A DNA stretch of 54,583 nucleotides from Peptostreptococcaceae bacterium (GCA_025210335.1 JAOARY010000001.1:1-54583); one strand, 5' to 3'; positions 17,410 through 28,010 are shown, numbered from the stretch's first letter. Notes: generated from the letters alone by a model not told the origin. A program made the numbers and translations.

Positions 17410-18409
17410 TATAACTTTGATATATGGTGATGGAATAGGAAAAGAAGTAGTTTTAAGTGCTAAAAAAGTTGTTGATAATTTTAATTTAGATATAAATTGG
17501 GAAGTTGTTGATATTGATTATAAGAAATTAGAAAAAAATAATAACCCAATACCTTTAAATGTGATTGAAAGTATTAAAAAAAATAAAGTAGCTTTAAAAG
17601 GACCTACAACAACAAAAGTCGGTACTGGTCTTAAGAGCATAAATGTAGCAATCAGACAAGAACTTGATTTGTTTGCTAATGTAAGGCCTGTTAGATCCTT
17701 TAAAGGACTTAAAAATAAATATAGTGATATTGATATGATAATCGTTAGAGAAAATACAGAAGGACTTTATTTAGGTCTTGAAAATATGATAACTAAAAAT
17801 ATAGCCCAAAGTCTTAGAATAATAAGTAAAGATAAAACAAGAGCAATTGCAGATTTTAGTGCAAGGCTTTTAAAAAATAAAGCTCGAAAAAAAATAACAA
17901 TTGCACATAAAGCAAATATATTAAAATTAAGTGATGGGTTATTTTTAAATGAAAGTAAGGATGTTCTTTTTGGACATACAAATATAGAAATTGAAGATAA
18001 AATAATAGATGCACTTTGTATGGATTTAGTTTTAAACCCATGCAATTATGATATTATATTGGCACCTAATTTATATGGTGATATCCTTTCAGATTTAGCT
18101 TCTGGATTAGTATTAGGTCTTGGTCTTGCACCTGGCGCTAATATCGGTTTAGAATATGCTGTATTTGAAGCAGTACATGGAAGTGCTCCTGATATTGCAG
18201 GTAAAAACATTGCAAATCCTACTGCTTTAATACTATCTGCTGCAATGATGTTAGAACATATAGGATATAAAAAAGAAAAAGAATTAATAGAAAAAGCATT
18301 AGAAGATATATTTTTAGAAGGTAAATATTTAACTTTTGATTTAGGTGGAGATTTAGGTACAAAAGAATTCACAAATAGTCTTATTAATAGAATAAATAAA
18401 CTAAAATAA
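17402..18409 (+). CDS. Isocitrate dehydrogenase (isocitrate/isopropylmalate family)
   Basis: A 335-residue beta-decarboxylating dehydrogenase giving 2-oxoglutarate. The substrate signature is IIVRENTEGLYLG; the N-T-E form is typical of isocitrate rather than isopropylmalate enzymes. The metal-binding segment is NLYGDILSDLASGLVLGLGL and the cofactor region is EAVHGSAPDIAGKNIANPTA. The short length and lack of E. coli-type insertions resemble NAD-dependent forms, but the cofactor is not certain. It overlaps the aconitase gene, implying coupled translation, and ends at a terminator. Together the operon supplies 2-oxoglutarate for glutamate. Confidence 0.9.
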   Translation: MHNITLIYGDGIGKEVVLSAKKVVDNFNLDINWEVVDIDYKKLEKNNNPIPLNVIESIKKNKVALKGPTTTKVGTGLKSINVAIRQELDLFANVRPVRSFKGLKNKYSDIDMIIVRENTEGLYLGLENMITKNIAQSLRIISKDKTRAIADFSARLLKNKARKKITIAHKANILKLSDGLFLNESKDVLFGHTNIEIEDKIIDALCMDLVLNPCNYDIILAPNLYGDILSDLASGLVLGLGLAPGANIGLEYAVFEAVHGSAPDIAGKNIANPTALILSAAMMLEHIGYKKEKELIEKALEDIFLEGKYLTFDLGGDLGTKEFTNSLINRINKLK

Positions 18410-18428
18410 AACATGAAAATATATTTTT

Positions 18429-18480
18429 AAAGAAATAAAGATGATTTTTCAATCCAAAATCATTTTTATTTCTTTTTTTT
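18429..18480 (+). terminator. Terminator of the citrate-isocitrate operon
   Basis: AAAGAAATAAAGATGATTTT pairs with AAAATCATTTTTATTTCTTT, one mismatch, around a seven-base loop and followed by T. Confidence 0.85.
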
Positions 18481-18599
18481 ATTTTATAAATTTTTTTTAT
18501 TTTTGATATAATATAAAAAGCTATTTTACATATGATTTATATTGTAATTTGTAGGTATATATAATATAAATATTAATAAACCCTAAAAGGTGTGATTTT

Positions 18600-20357
18600 A
18601 TGGATAAAAGATTTTTCTCCATTAAGTATAAAATAATTATATTAATATCTATATTACTTACTATTAGTACTATTACTATTAGTTTTTATAATTATAATCT
18701 TTCCAAAAATAAATTAGAACAATCAGGAAATATAATATTAAAAAATGGAGTTAAAATGGTAAAGGAAGCTATAAAATTAAAGAATGAAGAAGTTTTAAAA
18801 GGATTAATTACTATTGATGAAGCTAAAGAAGACATTAAACAATATATATTGGGAAAAAAAGATGTAAATGGTCATAGGCCTATAAATAGAAATATAGATT
18901 TAGGTGATAATGGTTATTTTTTTATTATAAACACAAATTCCATCTGTCTAGCTCATCCCAGCCTAGAAGGTAAGGATTTGACAAGACAAACAGGTTTAAA
19001 AAATAAAGAAAAACTTATCACTAAAGAATTTATTGAAAAAGCTTATGACGGAGGTGGATTTACTCGCTATTATTGGACTCTTCCTTATTCTAAGAATCAA
19101 ATAGCTTCAAAAATTGTGTATTCAGAAATTGAAGATAATTGGAATTGGGTTATATGTTCTTCAATTTATATGAGTGATTTTAATAAAGGTGCTAATGAGA
19201 TACTTAAAAATAATCTTGTAATTCAATTTATAACAATATTTATAGGAATCATAATTTCAATTTATTTTTCTAATCATATAATAGAGCCTTTAAATAAAGT
19301 TATTAATTCTTTAGTTCTTTTATCAAAAGGAACCTTAAATCTTAAAAACCTGAATTTAAAATCAAATGATGAAACTAAAATACTTGCAGATGCATTTGAC
19401 AAAATGAAAGAAAATTTAATAAAAGAAATTAATAAAACTAAATTAACAAAAGAAAAATTGGCTGATTTAAATTCAAAGTTAGAACAAAAAGTTCTAAAAA
19501 GAACAGAAATTCTTAATTTAACTAATAAAAAATTAAAAAAATCATTTATCGAAACAAAAAAAGCTAATGAACAATTAAAAAATTCCATGATTGAACTTAA
19601 AAAAACTCAAAACCAATTAATAGAAGCTGAAAAAATGGCATCTTTGGGAAATTTAGTAGCTGGTATTGCTCATGAAATAAATACTCCTTTAGGTGTAAGT
19701 GTTAGCACTATATCGCATTTAGAAAATCTTTTTGAAATCAATTTAAAAAACCTACAAAATAATAAGATGACAAAAGAAAGTTTAAAAAATTACATGATTC
19801 AAAGCAATGAATCAGTTGAAATCTTAAAATTCAATATAAACCGAGCCGCTAATTTAATTGAAAATTTTAAAGAGGTTGCTGTAGATCAAAGCAATGAAAA
19901 GAAAATAGAATTCAACATGAAAGATTATCTAAAAAAAATCATTTTAAGTCTAAAACATGAATATAAAAATAAAGATTATAAAATAAATATAAACTGTGAT
20001 GATGATTTGATTATAGATAGTTATCCTGGTGTATTATCTCATATAATAACTAATTTTATATTAAATTCAATAAAACATGGATTTTATAATAGAGATTCAG
20101 GCATAATAGATATAGATGTAGAACAAACTAAACTTGGATTTAAACTTTTTTATAAGGACGATGGTATAGGTATTGAAGAAAAAAATATAAAGCATATATT
20201 TGAACCTTTTTTTACTACCAAAAAAAAATCAGGTGGAAGTGGTCTAGGACTTAATATAATATATAATCTTGTAAATAAAAAATTAAAAGGCACTATTAAA
20301 TGTGAAAGTGAATTAAATAAAGGAACTTTATTTATTATAGAAACAAATGTATTTTAA
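18600..20357 (+). CDS. Membrane sensor histidine kinase with Cache domain
   Basis: A 585-residue kinase. A first membrane helix (about 11-29) and a second (about 205-224) flank an extracellular single Cache domain (DNGYFFIINTNSICLAHPSLEG), a module that binds small organic ligands. HAMP (about 225-280) and a long coiled coil (280-350) follow. The phosphoacceptor histidine is in LGNLVAGIAHEINTPLG, and the ATPase domain has NFILNSIKHG, DDGIGIE and GGSGLGLNI. The gene starts 190 bases after the isocitrate dehydrogenase stop, beyond a terminator, and is followed after 15 bases by a receiver gene. It may sense an extracellular carboxylate or amino acid; that is inference. Confidence 0.92.
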   Translation: MDKRFFSIKYKIIILISILLTISTITISFYNYNLSKNKLEQSGNIILKNGVKMVKEAIKLKNEEVLKGLITIDEAKEDIKQYILGKKDVNGHRPINRNIDLGDNGYFFIINTNSICLAHPSLEGKDLTRQTGLKNKEKLITKEFIEKAYDGGGFTRYYWTLPYSKNQIASKIVYSEIEDNWNWVICSSIYMSDFNKGANEILKNNLVIQFITIFIGIIISIYFSNHIIEPLNKVINSLVLLSKGTLNLKNLNLKSNDETKILADAFDKMKENLIKEINKTKLTKEKLADLNSKLEQKVLKRTEILNLTNKKLKKSFIETKKANEQLKNSMIELKKTQNQLIEAEKMASLGNLVAGIAHEINTPLGVSVSTISHLENLFEINLKNLQNNKMTKESLKNYMIQSNESVEILKFNINRAANLIENFKEVAVDQSNEKKIEFNMKDYLKKIILSLKHEYKNKDYKININCDDDLIIDSYPGVLSHIITNFILNSIKHGFYNRDSGIIDIDVEQTKLGFKLFYKDDGIGIEEKNIKHIFEPFFTTKKKSGGSGLGLNIIYNLVNKKLKGTIKCESELNKGTLFIIETNVF

Positions 20358-20372
20358 CAAGGAGGATTTTAT

Positions 20373-20897
20373 ATGCTAGATTTTGAAGATAAATATTTTG
20401 ATTTAGATTTTTTATCAGAAGATGAAAATAATAATAAAGAAAAAAGAGAGTCGAAATACTCATTATTGGTCGTAGATGACGATGATGAAGTTCATAAAAT
20501 AACTGATTTAATTTTAGAATCATTTAATTTTGAAGGAGAAAAATTAAAAGTTTTTCATACCTATTCAGAAAGAGAAACTATTGAATTTTTGAAAAAAGAA
20601 AATGAAAATATTTCAATAATACTTTTAGATGTTGTTATGGAAAATGATCATTCTGGTCTTAATGTTGTTGAATATATCCGAAATGATTTAAAAAATAATT
20701 TGGTAAGGATTATACTTAGAACAGGTCAGCCTGGTAAAGCTCCCGAGGATGATGTAATTATGAATTATGACATAAATGATTATAAATCCAAAACTGAACT
20801 TACAGTTCAAAAATTATATACAGCTTTATATTCATCACTTCGTGCCTATAGAGATCTTATAAATATAAAAGAAAAATATGAAGATAAACAAAGATAG
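20373..20897 (+). CDS. Receiver protein of the DUF3369-associated type, no output domain
   Basis: A 174-residue protein, ATG 20373 after AAGGAGG. A 30-residue acidic leader precedes a receiver (SLLVVDDDDEVHKITDLIL; phosphoacceptor Asp in ISIILLDVVMENDHSG). The segment LRTGQPGKAPEDDVIMNYDINDYK is typical of receivers fused to DUF3369 and then an HD-GYP or similar output. Here the chain ends 40 residues later in a charged helix, so no output domain is present. It probably relays phosphate or controls a partner; it is paired with the kinase upstream. Confidence 0.88.
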   Translation: MLDFEDKYFDLDFLSEDENNNKEKRESKYSLLVVDDDDEVHKITDLILESFNFEGEKLKVFHTYSERETIEFLKKENENISIILLDVVMENDHSGLNVVEYIRNDLKNNLVRIILRTGQPGKAPEDDVIMNYDINDYKSKTELTVQKLYTALYSSLRAYRDLINIKEKYEDKQR

Positions 20898-20924
20898 AAA
20901 TTATAGATAAAAACTAGATTTTAT

Positions 20925-21014
20925 AAGAGGCTATCACATTAAGAAAAATTAAAATCATATTATGTTTTAAATTTATAACAAAATATGATTAAATTCTTAA
21001 TGCAATAGCCCCTT
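20925..21014. terminator. Long inverted repeat, bidirectional terminator
   Basis: AAGAGGCTATCACATTAAGA on the left and TCTTAATGCAATAGCCCCTT on the right form an extended imperfect stem that continues through AATCATATT and AATATGATT. It lies between the convergent receiver and glutamate dehydrogenase genes. The length, about 90 bases, is much more than other terminators here; a remnant of a small mobile repeat is possible. Confidence 0.6.
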
Positions 21015-21039
21015 TTCTTTACCATATATCTTTAAATTT

Positions 21040-22401
<1,362 letters not shown>

Positions 22402-22491
22402 TTATATTCATACCCTATATATAATTCATTTAAATTTAATTCATTTTGTTTTCTTTTTTAGTTTGTAATGATTTTAATTTTATCACAAGAA

Positions 22492-22524
22492 TAAAAAAAA
22501 CACAATGTCAATTGTGTTTTTTTT
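22492..22524 (-). terminator. Terminator of the pst-phoU operon
   Basis: On the minus strand AAAACACAAT and ATTGTGTTTT flank TGAC and are followed by a T run. Confidence 0.88.
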
Positions 22525-22532
22525 ATTCTTAA

Positions 22533-23183
22533 TTAATTTATATCAACTTTTTGACCTTTATGAATATATATTATTCTTTCACATATATTTGTTATATGAT
22601 CTGCCATTCTTTCTAAATATCTACCTACAAATAAAAGTTTCGTTCCTTGATTTATATAATTACTATCTTTATTTATAAGAATAAGTATATGATTGTATAA
22701 ATCTTTATATATCATATCAATATTTTCATCTAATTTGGCAATTTCATATGCTTTTTTAATATCTTTGTTCATAAGACTTAATTTTAATTCACTAAGCATA
22801 TCAAGTATTATAACTTTCATTTTGGGAATATAATAAATTGCTTTAATATGCTCTTCATTTGCAATATTTATAGTTTCTTTTGCTATATTAACAGCAAAAT
22901 CTCCTATTCTTTCTAAATCTGTAACCATTTTAGATATTGCAAACAAAGTTCTTAAATCTTTAGCCATAGGTTGTTGTAATGCTATTAATTCAACTACTTT
23001 TTCCTCTATGTCATCCATGTATAAATCTATACAATCATCCATCTCTTTTATCGATTTTGCCTTTTTATAATCATTTGTCATAAGGTAGTTTATAGATTTA
23101 TCGACTATATCATAAACCTTATCCATCATAAATGAAACTTCTTTTTTTAAATCTTTTAAATCATTTCTAAACTCTTCTCTCAA
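22533..23183 (-). CDS. phoU: Phosphate uptake regulator PhoU
   Basis: A 216-residue all-helical protein of two PhoU repeats, each carrying the E/D-rich metal-binding motif (KEMDDCIDLYMDDIEEKVV and AKLDENIDMIYKDLYNHIL). It links the Pst transporter to the PhoR kinase and dampens phosphate uptake. The start is TTG 23183 behind AGGAGG. It is the last gene of the operon, 11 bases after pstB. Confidence 0.95.
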   Translation of the reverse strand: MREEFRNDLKDLKKEVSFMMDKVYDIVDKSINYLMTNDYKKAKSIKEMDDCIDLYMDDIEEKVVELIALQQPMAKDLRTLFAISKMVTDLERIGDFAVNIAKETINIANEEHIKAIYYIPKMKVIILDMLSELKLSLMNKDIKKAYEIAKLDENIDMIYKDLYNHILILINKDSNYINQGTKLLFVGRYLERMADHITNICERIIYIHKGQKVDIN

Positions 23184-23194
23184 AATAAATCCTC

Positions 23195-23950
23195 CTAACC
23201 AAATCTTCCAGTTATATAATCTTCTGTTCTTTTATTTTTAGGTTTTGTAAATATATCTTTAGTATTTCCAAACTCTATAAGTTCTCCCATCAAGAAAAAA
23301 GCTGTATTATCAGAAATTCTAGCTGCCTGTTGCATAGAATGTGTAACAATAGATATTGTATAATTTTTCTTTAGTTCCTTTATCAAATCCTCAACCTTAG
23401 CTGTTGCAATAGGATCTAATGCTGAAGTTGGTTCATCCATTAAAATAACATCTGGCTCCATTGCAATTGCTCTAGCAATACAAAGTCTTTGTTGTTGTCC
23501 TCCAGAAAGTCCTAATGCAGATTTTTTTAATCTGTCCTTTACTTCATCCCAAATTGCAGCACCTTTTAGACTTCTTTCAACAATTTCATCTAATATTTTT
23601 TTATCCTTAATACCTTGTGCTTTTTTACCATATATAACATTTTCATATATACTCATAGGAAATGGATTTGGCTTTTGAAACACCATACCAACCTTAGTTC
23701 TTAATTTCATAACATCTATATCATCATATATATTTTTACCATCTAATTTAATTTTGCCCTTAATTTTAACACCTTCTATTAAATCATTCATTCTATTTAA
23801 AGTTCTTAAAAATGTTGATTTTCCACAACCTGATGGTCCTATAAATGCAGTAACTTGTTTTTGCTTTATATCCATAGTTATATTTTCTAATGCTTGAAAA
23901 TCACCATAAAAAAGATCCAGACTTTCTATTTCAAATTTATTTTTAAACAA
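23195..23950 (-). CDS. pstB: Phosphate ABC transporter ATPase PstB
   Basis: A 251-residue ABC ATPase driving phosphate import. Walker [11 protein letters not shown]-loop [16 protein letters not shown], signature [14 protein letters not shown], Walker [14 protein letters not shown] and the H-loop [13 protein letters not shown] are all intact. The [15 protein letters not shown] segment is characteristic of PstB. The start is a TTG (23950) preceded by AGGAGG. Confidence 0.97.
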   Translation of the reverse strand: MFKNKFEIESLDLFYGDFQALENITMDIKQKQVTAFIGPSGCGKSTFLRTLNRMNDLIEGVKIKGKIKLDGKNIYDDIDVMKLRTKVGMVFQKPNPFPMSIYENVIYGKKAQGIKDKKILDEIVERSLKGAAIWDEVKDRLKKSALGLSGGQQQRLCIARAIAMEPDVILMDEPTSALDPIATAKVEDLIKELKKNYTISIVTHSMQQAARISDNTAFFLMGELIEFGNTKDIFTKPKNKRTEDYITGRFG

Positions 23951-23989
23951 ATACCCTTCCCTCCTAAAAAATCATTCTTTATCAAAATC

Positions 23990-24811
23990 TTAATTTTGTT
24001 TTAATTTATTGCTAAATCTATTTGCAATCAAATTTATACTTAAGATTGTTAATATAAGTATACTAGCAGTTGCATAGGATTTATCAAATGATATACCTTC
24101 CTTTGCTAATATATATAGATGTACAGAAAGTGTTCTTCCTGAATCCATAAGTGTTTGTGGAACTCTAGGAACCATTCCAGCCGTAAGATAAACTGCTGCC
24201 GTTTCTCCAACAATTCTACCTATACTTAAAATTACCGCTGTAACTATTCCAGGTATCGCTGTTGGAAGTATTACTTTATATATTGTATAAATCTTGGAAG
24301 CACCAAGAGCTAAACTTCCTTCCTTATACTCTTTTGGAACAGATTTTAATGATTCTTCTGTTGTTCTTATTATCGTTGGTAAAACCATCAAACTAAGAGT
24401 TATTGCCCCTGATACCAATGAAAATCCAAATTTGAGAAAAGTCACAAAGAATATCATTCCAAAAAGTCCAAATATAATAGAGGGGATTCCAGCTAAGCAT
24501 TCCGTTGTAAATCTTATAATCCTAACTAATCTATAATTTTTTGCATATTCAACCAAGTAAATTGCAGCACCTATACCAATTGGCAAAGATATAAATAAAG
24601 AGCAAAGTATTATATAAATAGTAGTTAAAATCATAGGTAAAATACCTTCATCTTCAAAGTTTTGAGATGTTGAAATTATAAAATCCTTATTTATATGAGG
24701 AAGTCCTCTTTTTAAAACATAATAAAGAATCCACATAAGAACTAAAAATGTTATAATTGCCGATAAATTTATAAGAAAAAGCATAATCTTATCTTTTATA
24801 TTTTTAGTCAA
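23990..24811 (-). CDS. pstA: Phosphate ABC transporter permease PstA
   Basis: A 273-residue inner-membrane permease with about six transmembrane helices and the cytoplasmic EAA loop (EYKEGSLALGASKIYTIYKVILP) that docks PstB. The probable start is TTG 24811, directly abutting the pstC stop and behind GAGGG within the pstC end. Confidence 0.95.
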   Translation of the reverse strand: MTKNIKDKIMLFLINLSAIITFLVLMWILYYVLKRGLPHINKDFIISTSQNFEDEGILPMILTTIYIILCSLFISLPIGIGAAIYLVEYAKNYRLVRIIRFTTECLAGIPSIIFGLFGMIFFVTFLKFGFSLVSGAITLSLMVLPTIIRTTEESLKSVPKEYKEGSLALGASKIYTIYKVILPTAIPGIVTAVILSIGRIVGETAAVYLTAGMVPRVPQTLMDSGRTLSVHLYILAKEGISFDKSYATASILILTILSINLIANRFSNKLKQN

Positions 24812-25735
24812 TTAATATTCACCCTCTTTTCTAGTTAAAAAATTCAACAATAAATTTAATAGCATCATAAAAATAAATAATATAACACCAGTTGCAAACA
24901 ATGCTTTTTGATGAAGTCCATATGCATATCCCATTTCTATTGCTATATTAGCAGTTAAAGTTCTAACTCTACTAGTAATCGAATTTGGTATTAAAGGAGT
25001 ATTTCCTGCTACTAATATAACTGCCATCGTCTCTCCTATAGCTCTTGCAATACCCAAAACTATACTTGTAAGTATTCCTGATTTTGATGCTGGTATTATA
25101 ACCTTAAATATAGTTTGTATTTTAGATGCTCCAAGAGCTAAAGAACCTTCTTCATAGGATTTAGGTACTGCTTTTATTGCATCTTGTGATATTTTTATTA
25201 TTGTTGGAAGTATCATTATAGATAAAACTATAATTGCACATAACAAACTGTTTCCACCACCACCTAAATATTTATCTATTAAAGGTACTATTACCATAAG
25301 TCCAAAAAAACCATATACTACAGATGGTATTCCTGCTAATAATTCAATTGACATATTTAATATTGGCGCTATATGTTTATTAGCAAGTTTTGCTATATAG
25401 ATAGCTGTAAATATTCCAATTGGAACTCCTATTAAAATTGCTCCAAAAGTAACATATAAAGATCCTGCAATCATAGGAAATATACCAAAAACATCGCCTG
25501 ACGGTTGCCATTTTTGTCCAAATACAAAATCAAACAAACCAATTTCTAATATCGCTGGGATTCCTTCTAAAAATATAAAAAAACTTATTACAAATATGCT
25601 TATTATCGATACACTTGCACAAATCAAAAATATTTTTTCAAATATAAATTCTAATATTCTAGCTTTTTTATTTACCCCTAAATCAGATTTGATTTCTAAA
25701 TTAATATTTTCTTTTATGGTATTCGTTTTCATCAT
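24812..25735 (-). CDS. pstC: Phosphate ABC transporter permease PstC
   Basis: A 307-residue permease partner of PstA. After a charged N-terminus of about 40 residues come six hydrophobic helices; the EAA loop reads SYEEGSLALGASKIQTIFKVIIP. ATG 25735 is chosen because GAGGG lies eight bases upstream; GTG 25744 overlaps that site. Confidence 0.95.
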   Translation of the reverse strand: MMKTNTIKENINLEIKSDLGVNKKARILEFIFEKIFLICASVSIISIFVISFFIFLEGIPAILEIGLFDFVFGQKWQPSGDVFGIFPMIAGSLYVTFGAILIGVPIGIFTAIYIAKLANKHIAPILNMSIELLAGIPSVVYGFFGLMVIVPLIDKYLGGGGNSLLCAIIVLSIMILPTIIKISQDAIKAVPKSYEEGSLALGASKIQTIFKVIIPASKSGILTSIVLGIARAIGETMAVILVAGNTPLIPNSITSRVRTLTANIAIEMGYAYGLHQKALFATGVILFIFMMLLNLLLNFLTRKEGEY

Positions 25736-25752
25736 ATAATTCACCCTCTTTA

Positions 25753-25798
25753 CTTAAATATAAGACCCTTACTTATGTAAAGATCTTATATTTAAGAT
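25753..25798 (-). other. Strong stem-loop between pstS and pstC
   Basis: On the minus strand CTTAAATATAAGATC pairs with GGTCTTATATTTAAG, one mismatch, with no T run after it. Such hairpins after a binding-protein gene usually protect or partly terminate the mRNA so that the binding protein is made in excess over the permeases. Confidence 0.7.
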
Positions 25799-25807
25799 TT
25801 TTTTTAA

Positions 25808-26674
25808 TTAATTTACTGGAATTAATTTCTTTTTTACAATTTCTTGACCCTCTTTTGAAAGTATAAATTCTAGATAAGCCTTTGTGTCATCACTAACTTC
25901 ACCATTGGTTAACATTAAAAATGGTCTTGATATTTTATAACTTCCATTCATTATATTTTCTGAACTTGCTGTTATTTCATCAACCTTAAGCCCCTTAACA
26001 CTATCATCTAAATACGATAGTGATATATAACCAATAGAATTTTCTTTACTAGCAACATTTGCTTTTACAGCTCCATTACCTTCAGCTATAAGTGCATCTT
26101 CTTTAACTACACTGATTTTTTTTCCATTTTCATTCTTTTTTAATAAACCATTTAATTCTTCAAAAGCCCCTCTAGTACCAGACCCAGCTTCTCTACTTAT
26201 AAGAATAATCTCTTTATCTACTCCACCAAGCTCTTTCCAATTTGTTATTTCACCTTTAAATATCTTATTTATCTGATCTTTTTTTAAATTTGAAACCTCA
26301 TTTGAAGGATGTGCAATTACTGCTATTCCATCATAAGCTATTATAGTTTCATTTAAATTCCACTCTTTTTCACCTGATTTTAGATTCCTTGATGCCATTC
26401 CTATTTGACCAATACCTTCATAAACAGCTTTCACTCCAGCTGTTGAACCCACACCTTGAACATCTATTCTAATATTTTCATTTTTGGCTTCAAATGCCTT
26501 TGCTAATTCTTGAGCTACAGGAGTTACTGAAGTTGAACCTATAACTGTAATTGTTTTTGAATCTTGTTTTTCTTCATTTGTTTGACTATTACTTGTACAA
26601 CCACTAAATAATCCTATTGATAACAACGAAACAAGTGCAAAACCGATTAATTTATTTCTTTTTTTAATACTCAT
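25808..26674 (-). CDS. pstS: Phosphate-binding lipoprotein PstS
   Basis: The extracellular phosphate receptor of the Pst importer, 288 residues from ATG 26674 (GGAGGG ten bases upstream). The signal peptide has a KKRNK basic start, a hydrophobic core and a lipobox LFSGC, so Cys26 would be lipidated. Phosphate-binding segments include IGSTSVTPVAQEL and SREAGSGTRGAFEE. It is the first gene of pstSCAB-phoU and is preceded by PhoP-like boxes. Confidence 0.96.
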   Translation of the reverse strand: MSIKKRNKLIGFALVSLLSIGLFSGCTSNSQTNEEKQDSKTITVIGSTSVTPVAQELAKAFEAKNENIRIDVQGVGSTAGVKAVYEGIGQIGMASRNLKSGEKEWNLNETIIAYDGIAVIAHPSNEVSNLKKDQINKIFKGEITNWKELGGVDKEIILISREAGSGTRGAFEELNGLLKKNENGKKISVVKEDALIAEGNGAVKANVASKENSIGYISLSYLDDSVKGLKVDEITASSENIMNGSYKISRPFLMLTNGEVSDDTKAYLEFILSKEGQEIVKKKLIPVN

Positions 26675-26755
26675 AATAAAAAAACCCTCCAATGAAATAT
26701 ATTTATAAATTCTTCTTACCTACAAACAAATCTTAACATTAAATTATATATATAT

Positions 26756-26814
26756 TGTTATACAACTGTTAAATCCATGTTAGTTTAATATTAATAATGT
26801 TAAGCAATTGTTAA
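26756..26814 (-). promoter_or_regulatory. PhoP-box array upstream of pstS
   Basis: On the minus strand the hexamers TTAACA (26814-26809), TTAACA (26803-26798), CTAACA (26783-26778), TTAACA (26772-26767) and ATAACA (26761-26756) are spaced 11 bases apart within two groups. This matches the PhoP (PHO regulon) repeat of Gram-positive bacteria, one helical turn per hexamer. Confidence 0.82.
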
Positions 26815-26816
26815 AT

Positions 26817-26854
26817 AAAAAAAAACTGCTTTGATATAAATATCAAAACAGTTT
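26817..26854 (-). terminator. Terminator upstream of the pst operon
   Basis: On the minus strand AAACTGTTTTGATAT and ATATCAAAGCAGTTT flank a two-base loop and are followed by a long T run. It ends transcription of the HD-GYP gene just before the PhoP boxes. Confidence 0.88.
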
Positions 26855-26873
26855 AAAATATATCTATTAAATT

Positions 26874-27971
26874 TTAATGTCTTAAATCTCCTTGAAGTAA
26901 GCCTTTCACAAAAAGAGTCTTATCTTCCATAAGATCTATATACCTATTTCTGTTTCCAATCATTTTACCACTTTTTTCAACTAAAATTTTAATTATAGGT
27001 CTATCTAAAACCTGATTATTCTGTGAATAAACTATTCCTTTCGTTGTATCTGATAATTCAACTAAAGAACCTTCTTTGAATTTTACCACTTTTGATAAAA
27101 ATTCTTTTATCATATATGGATCAAAATATTTTTCAGATAAACTATACATATATTCTGCTGCTTGATAGGTCGGAATTGATTGTTTATATATTTTATTTCC
27201 TGTAAGTGCATCAAATACATCTGCAATAGCACAAATTCTTGCCATCTTGTATATTTTGGGACCTGCTAGACCATTTGGATAACCTTTTCCATCCCATCTT
27301 TCATGATGCTGTAATATAACTTGCTTCGATGTTGAACTTATATTATTTCCATGATTATCTGCAATAAGTCTATAACCAAGCCTTGGATGTTTTTGCATTT
27401 CTTTCATCTCTGCTTCATTTAATTTATCTGGTTTTTGTAAAATAGAATCATCTATAAAAATCTTACCTACATCATGAAGCATCCCGCCAACACCTATATT
27501 CATTATATCTTTTTTATTATAATTCATAAGTATTGCCATATACATGCATGATATGGAAACATTAACACAATGTTCATATAAATAATCATCCATTGATCTT
27601 AAATTAGATATATTAAATCCCACATCTCTATTAGAAACCATTATATCTAATAAATCACCTACAGTATTATTAACCATATTCATAGCCCTATTAAAATCCT
27701 TACCTTGCTTTACAGATTCAAATTGTGACCTTACATTATCTCTTGCTTCTCTTAACTCATCATGCCCTATAAGCTCATTGATTTCTATTCCTTCAGACAG
27801 TTCATCTTTCACATATATATTATTTATTTCTTTTGCCTTTAATTGATTTACAAAATTTTTAGTTAATTTTATACCATTACGAAGTAATAAAGCTCCTGAG
27901 GAATATATAGGCTTAGCGACATAATATTCATGTTTTTCAACATCTATAAAATTAATGTTTACTAGCCTCAA
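26874..27971 (-). CDS. HD-GYP domain protein, putative cyclic-di-GMP phosphodiesterase
   Basis: A 365-residue cytoplasmic protein from TTG 27971 (GAGGAGG upstream). The first 125 residues resemble an N-terminal DUF3391-like region. The HD-GYP domain follows: YEHCVNVSISCMYMA, the HD pair in GGMLHDVGKIFIDD, HPRLGYRLI, LQHHERWDGKGYPNGL and ICAIADVFDALTG. All metal-binding positions and the GYP triad are present, so hydrolysis of c-di-GMP is likely. The C-terminus (SLVELSDTTKGIVYS) is a small beta domain common in the family. It follows degV after 39 bases and may be co-transcribed with it. Confidence 0.9.
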   Translation of the reverse strand: MRLVNINFIDVEKHEYYVAKPIYSSGALLLRNGIKLTKNFVNQLKAKEINNIYVKDELSEGIEINELIGHDELREARDNVRSQFESVKQGKDFNRAMNMVNNTVGDLLDIMVSNRDVGFNISNLRSMDDYLYEHCVNVSISCMYMAILMNYNKKDIMNIGVGGMLHDVGKIFIDDSILQKPDKLNEAEMKEMQKHPRLGYRLIADNHGNNISSTSKQVILQHHERWDGKGYPNGLAGPKIYKMARICAIADVFDALTGNKIYKQSIPTYQAAEYMYSLSEKYFDPYMIKEFLSKVVKFKEGSLVELSDTTKGIVYSQNNQVLDRPIIKILVEKSGKMIGNRNRYIDLMEDKTLFVKGLLQGDLRH

Positions 27972-28010
27972 ATGAAAAACCTCCTCTTTTAATTATTGAA
28001 TTTCTAATTA

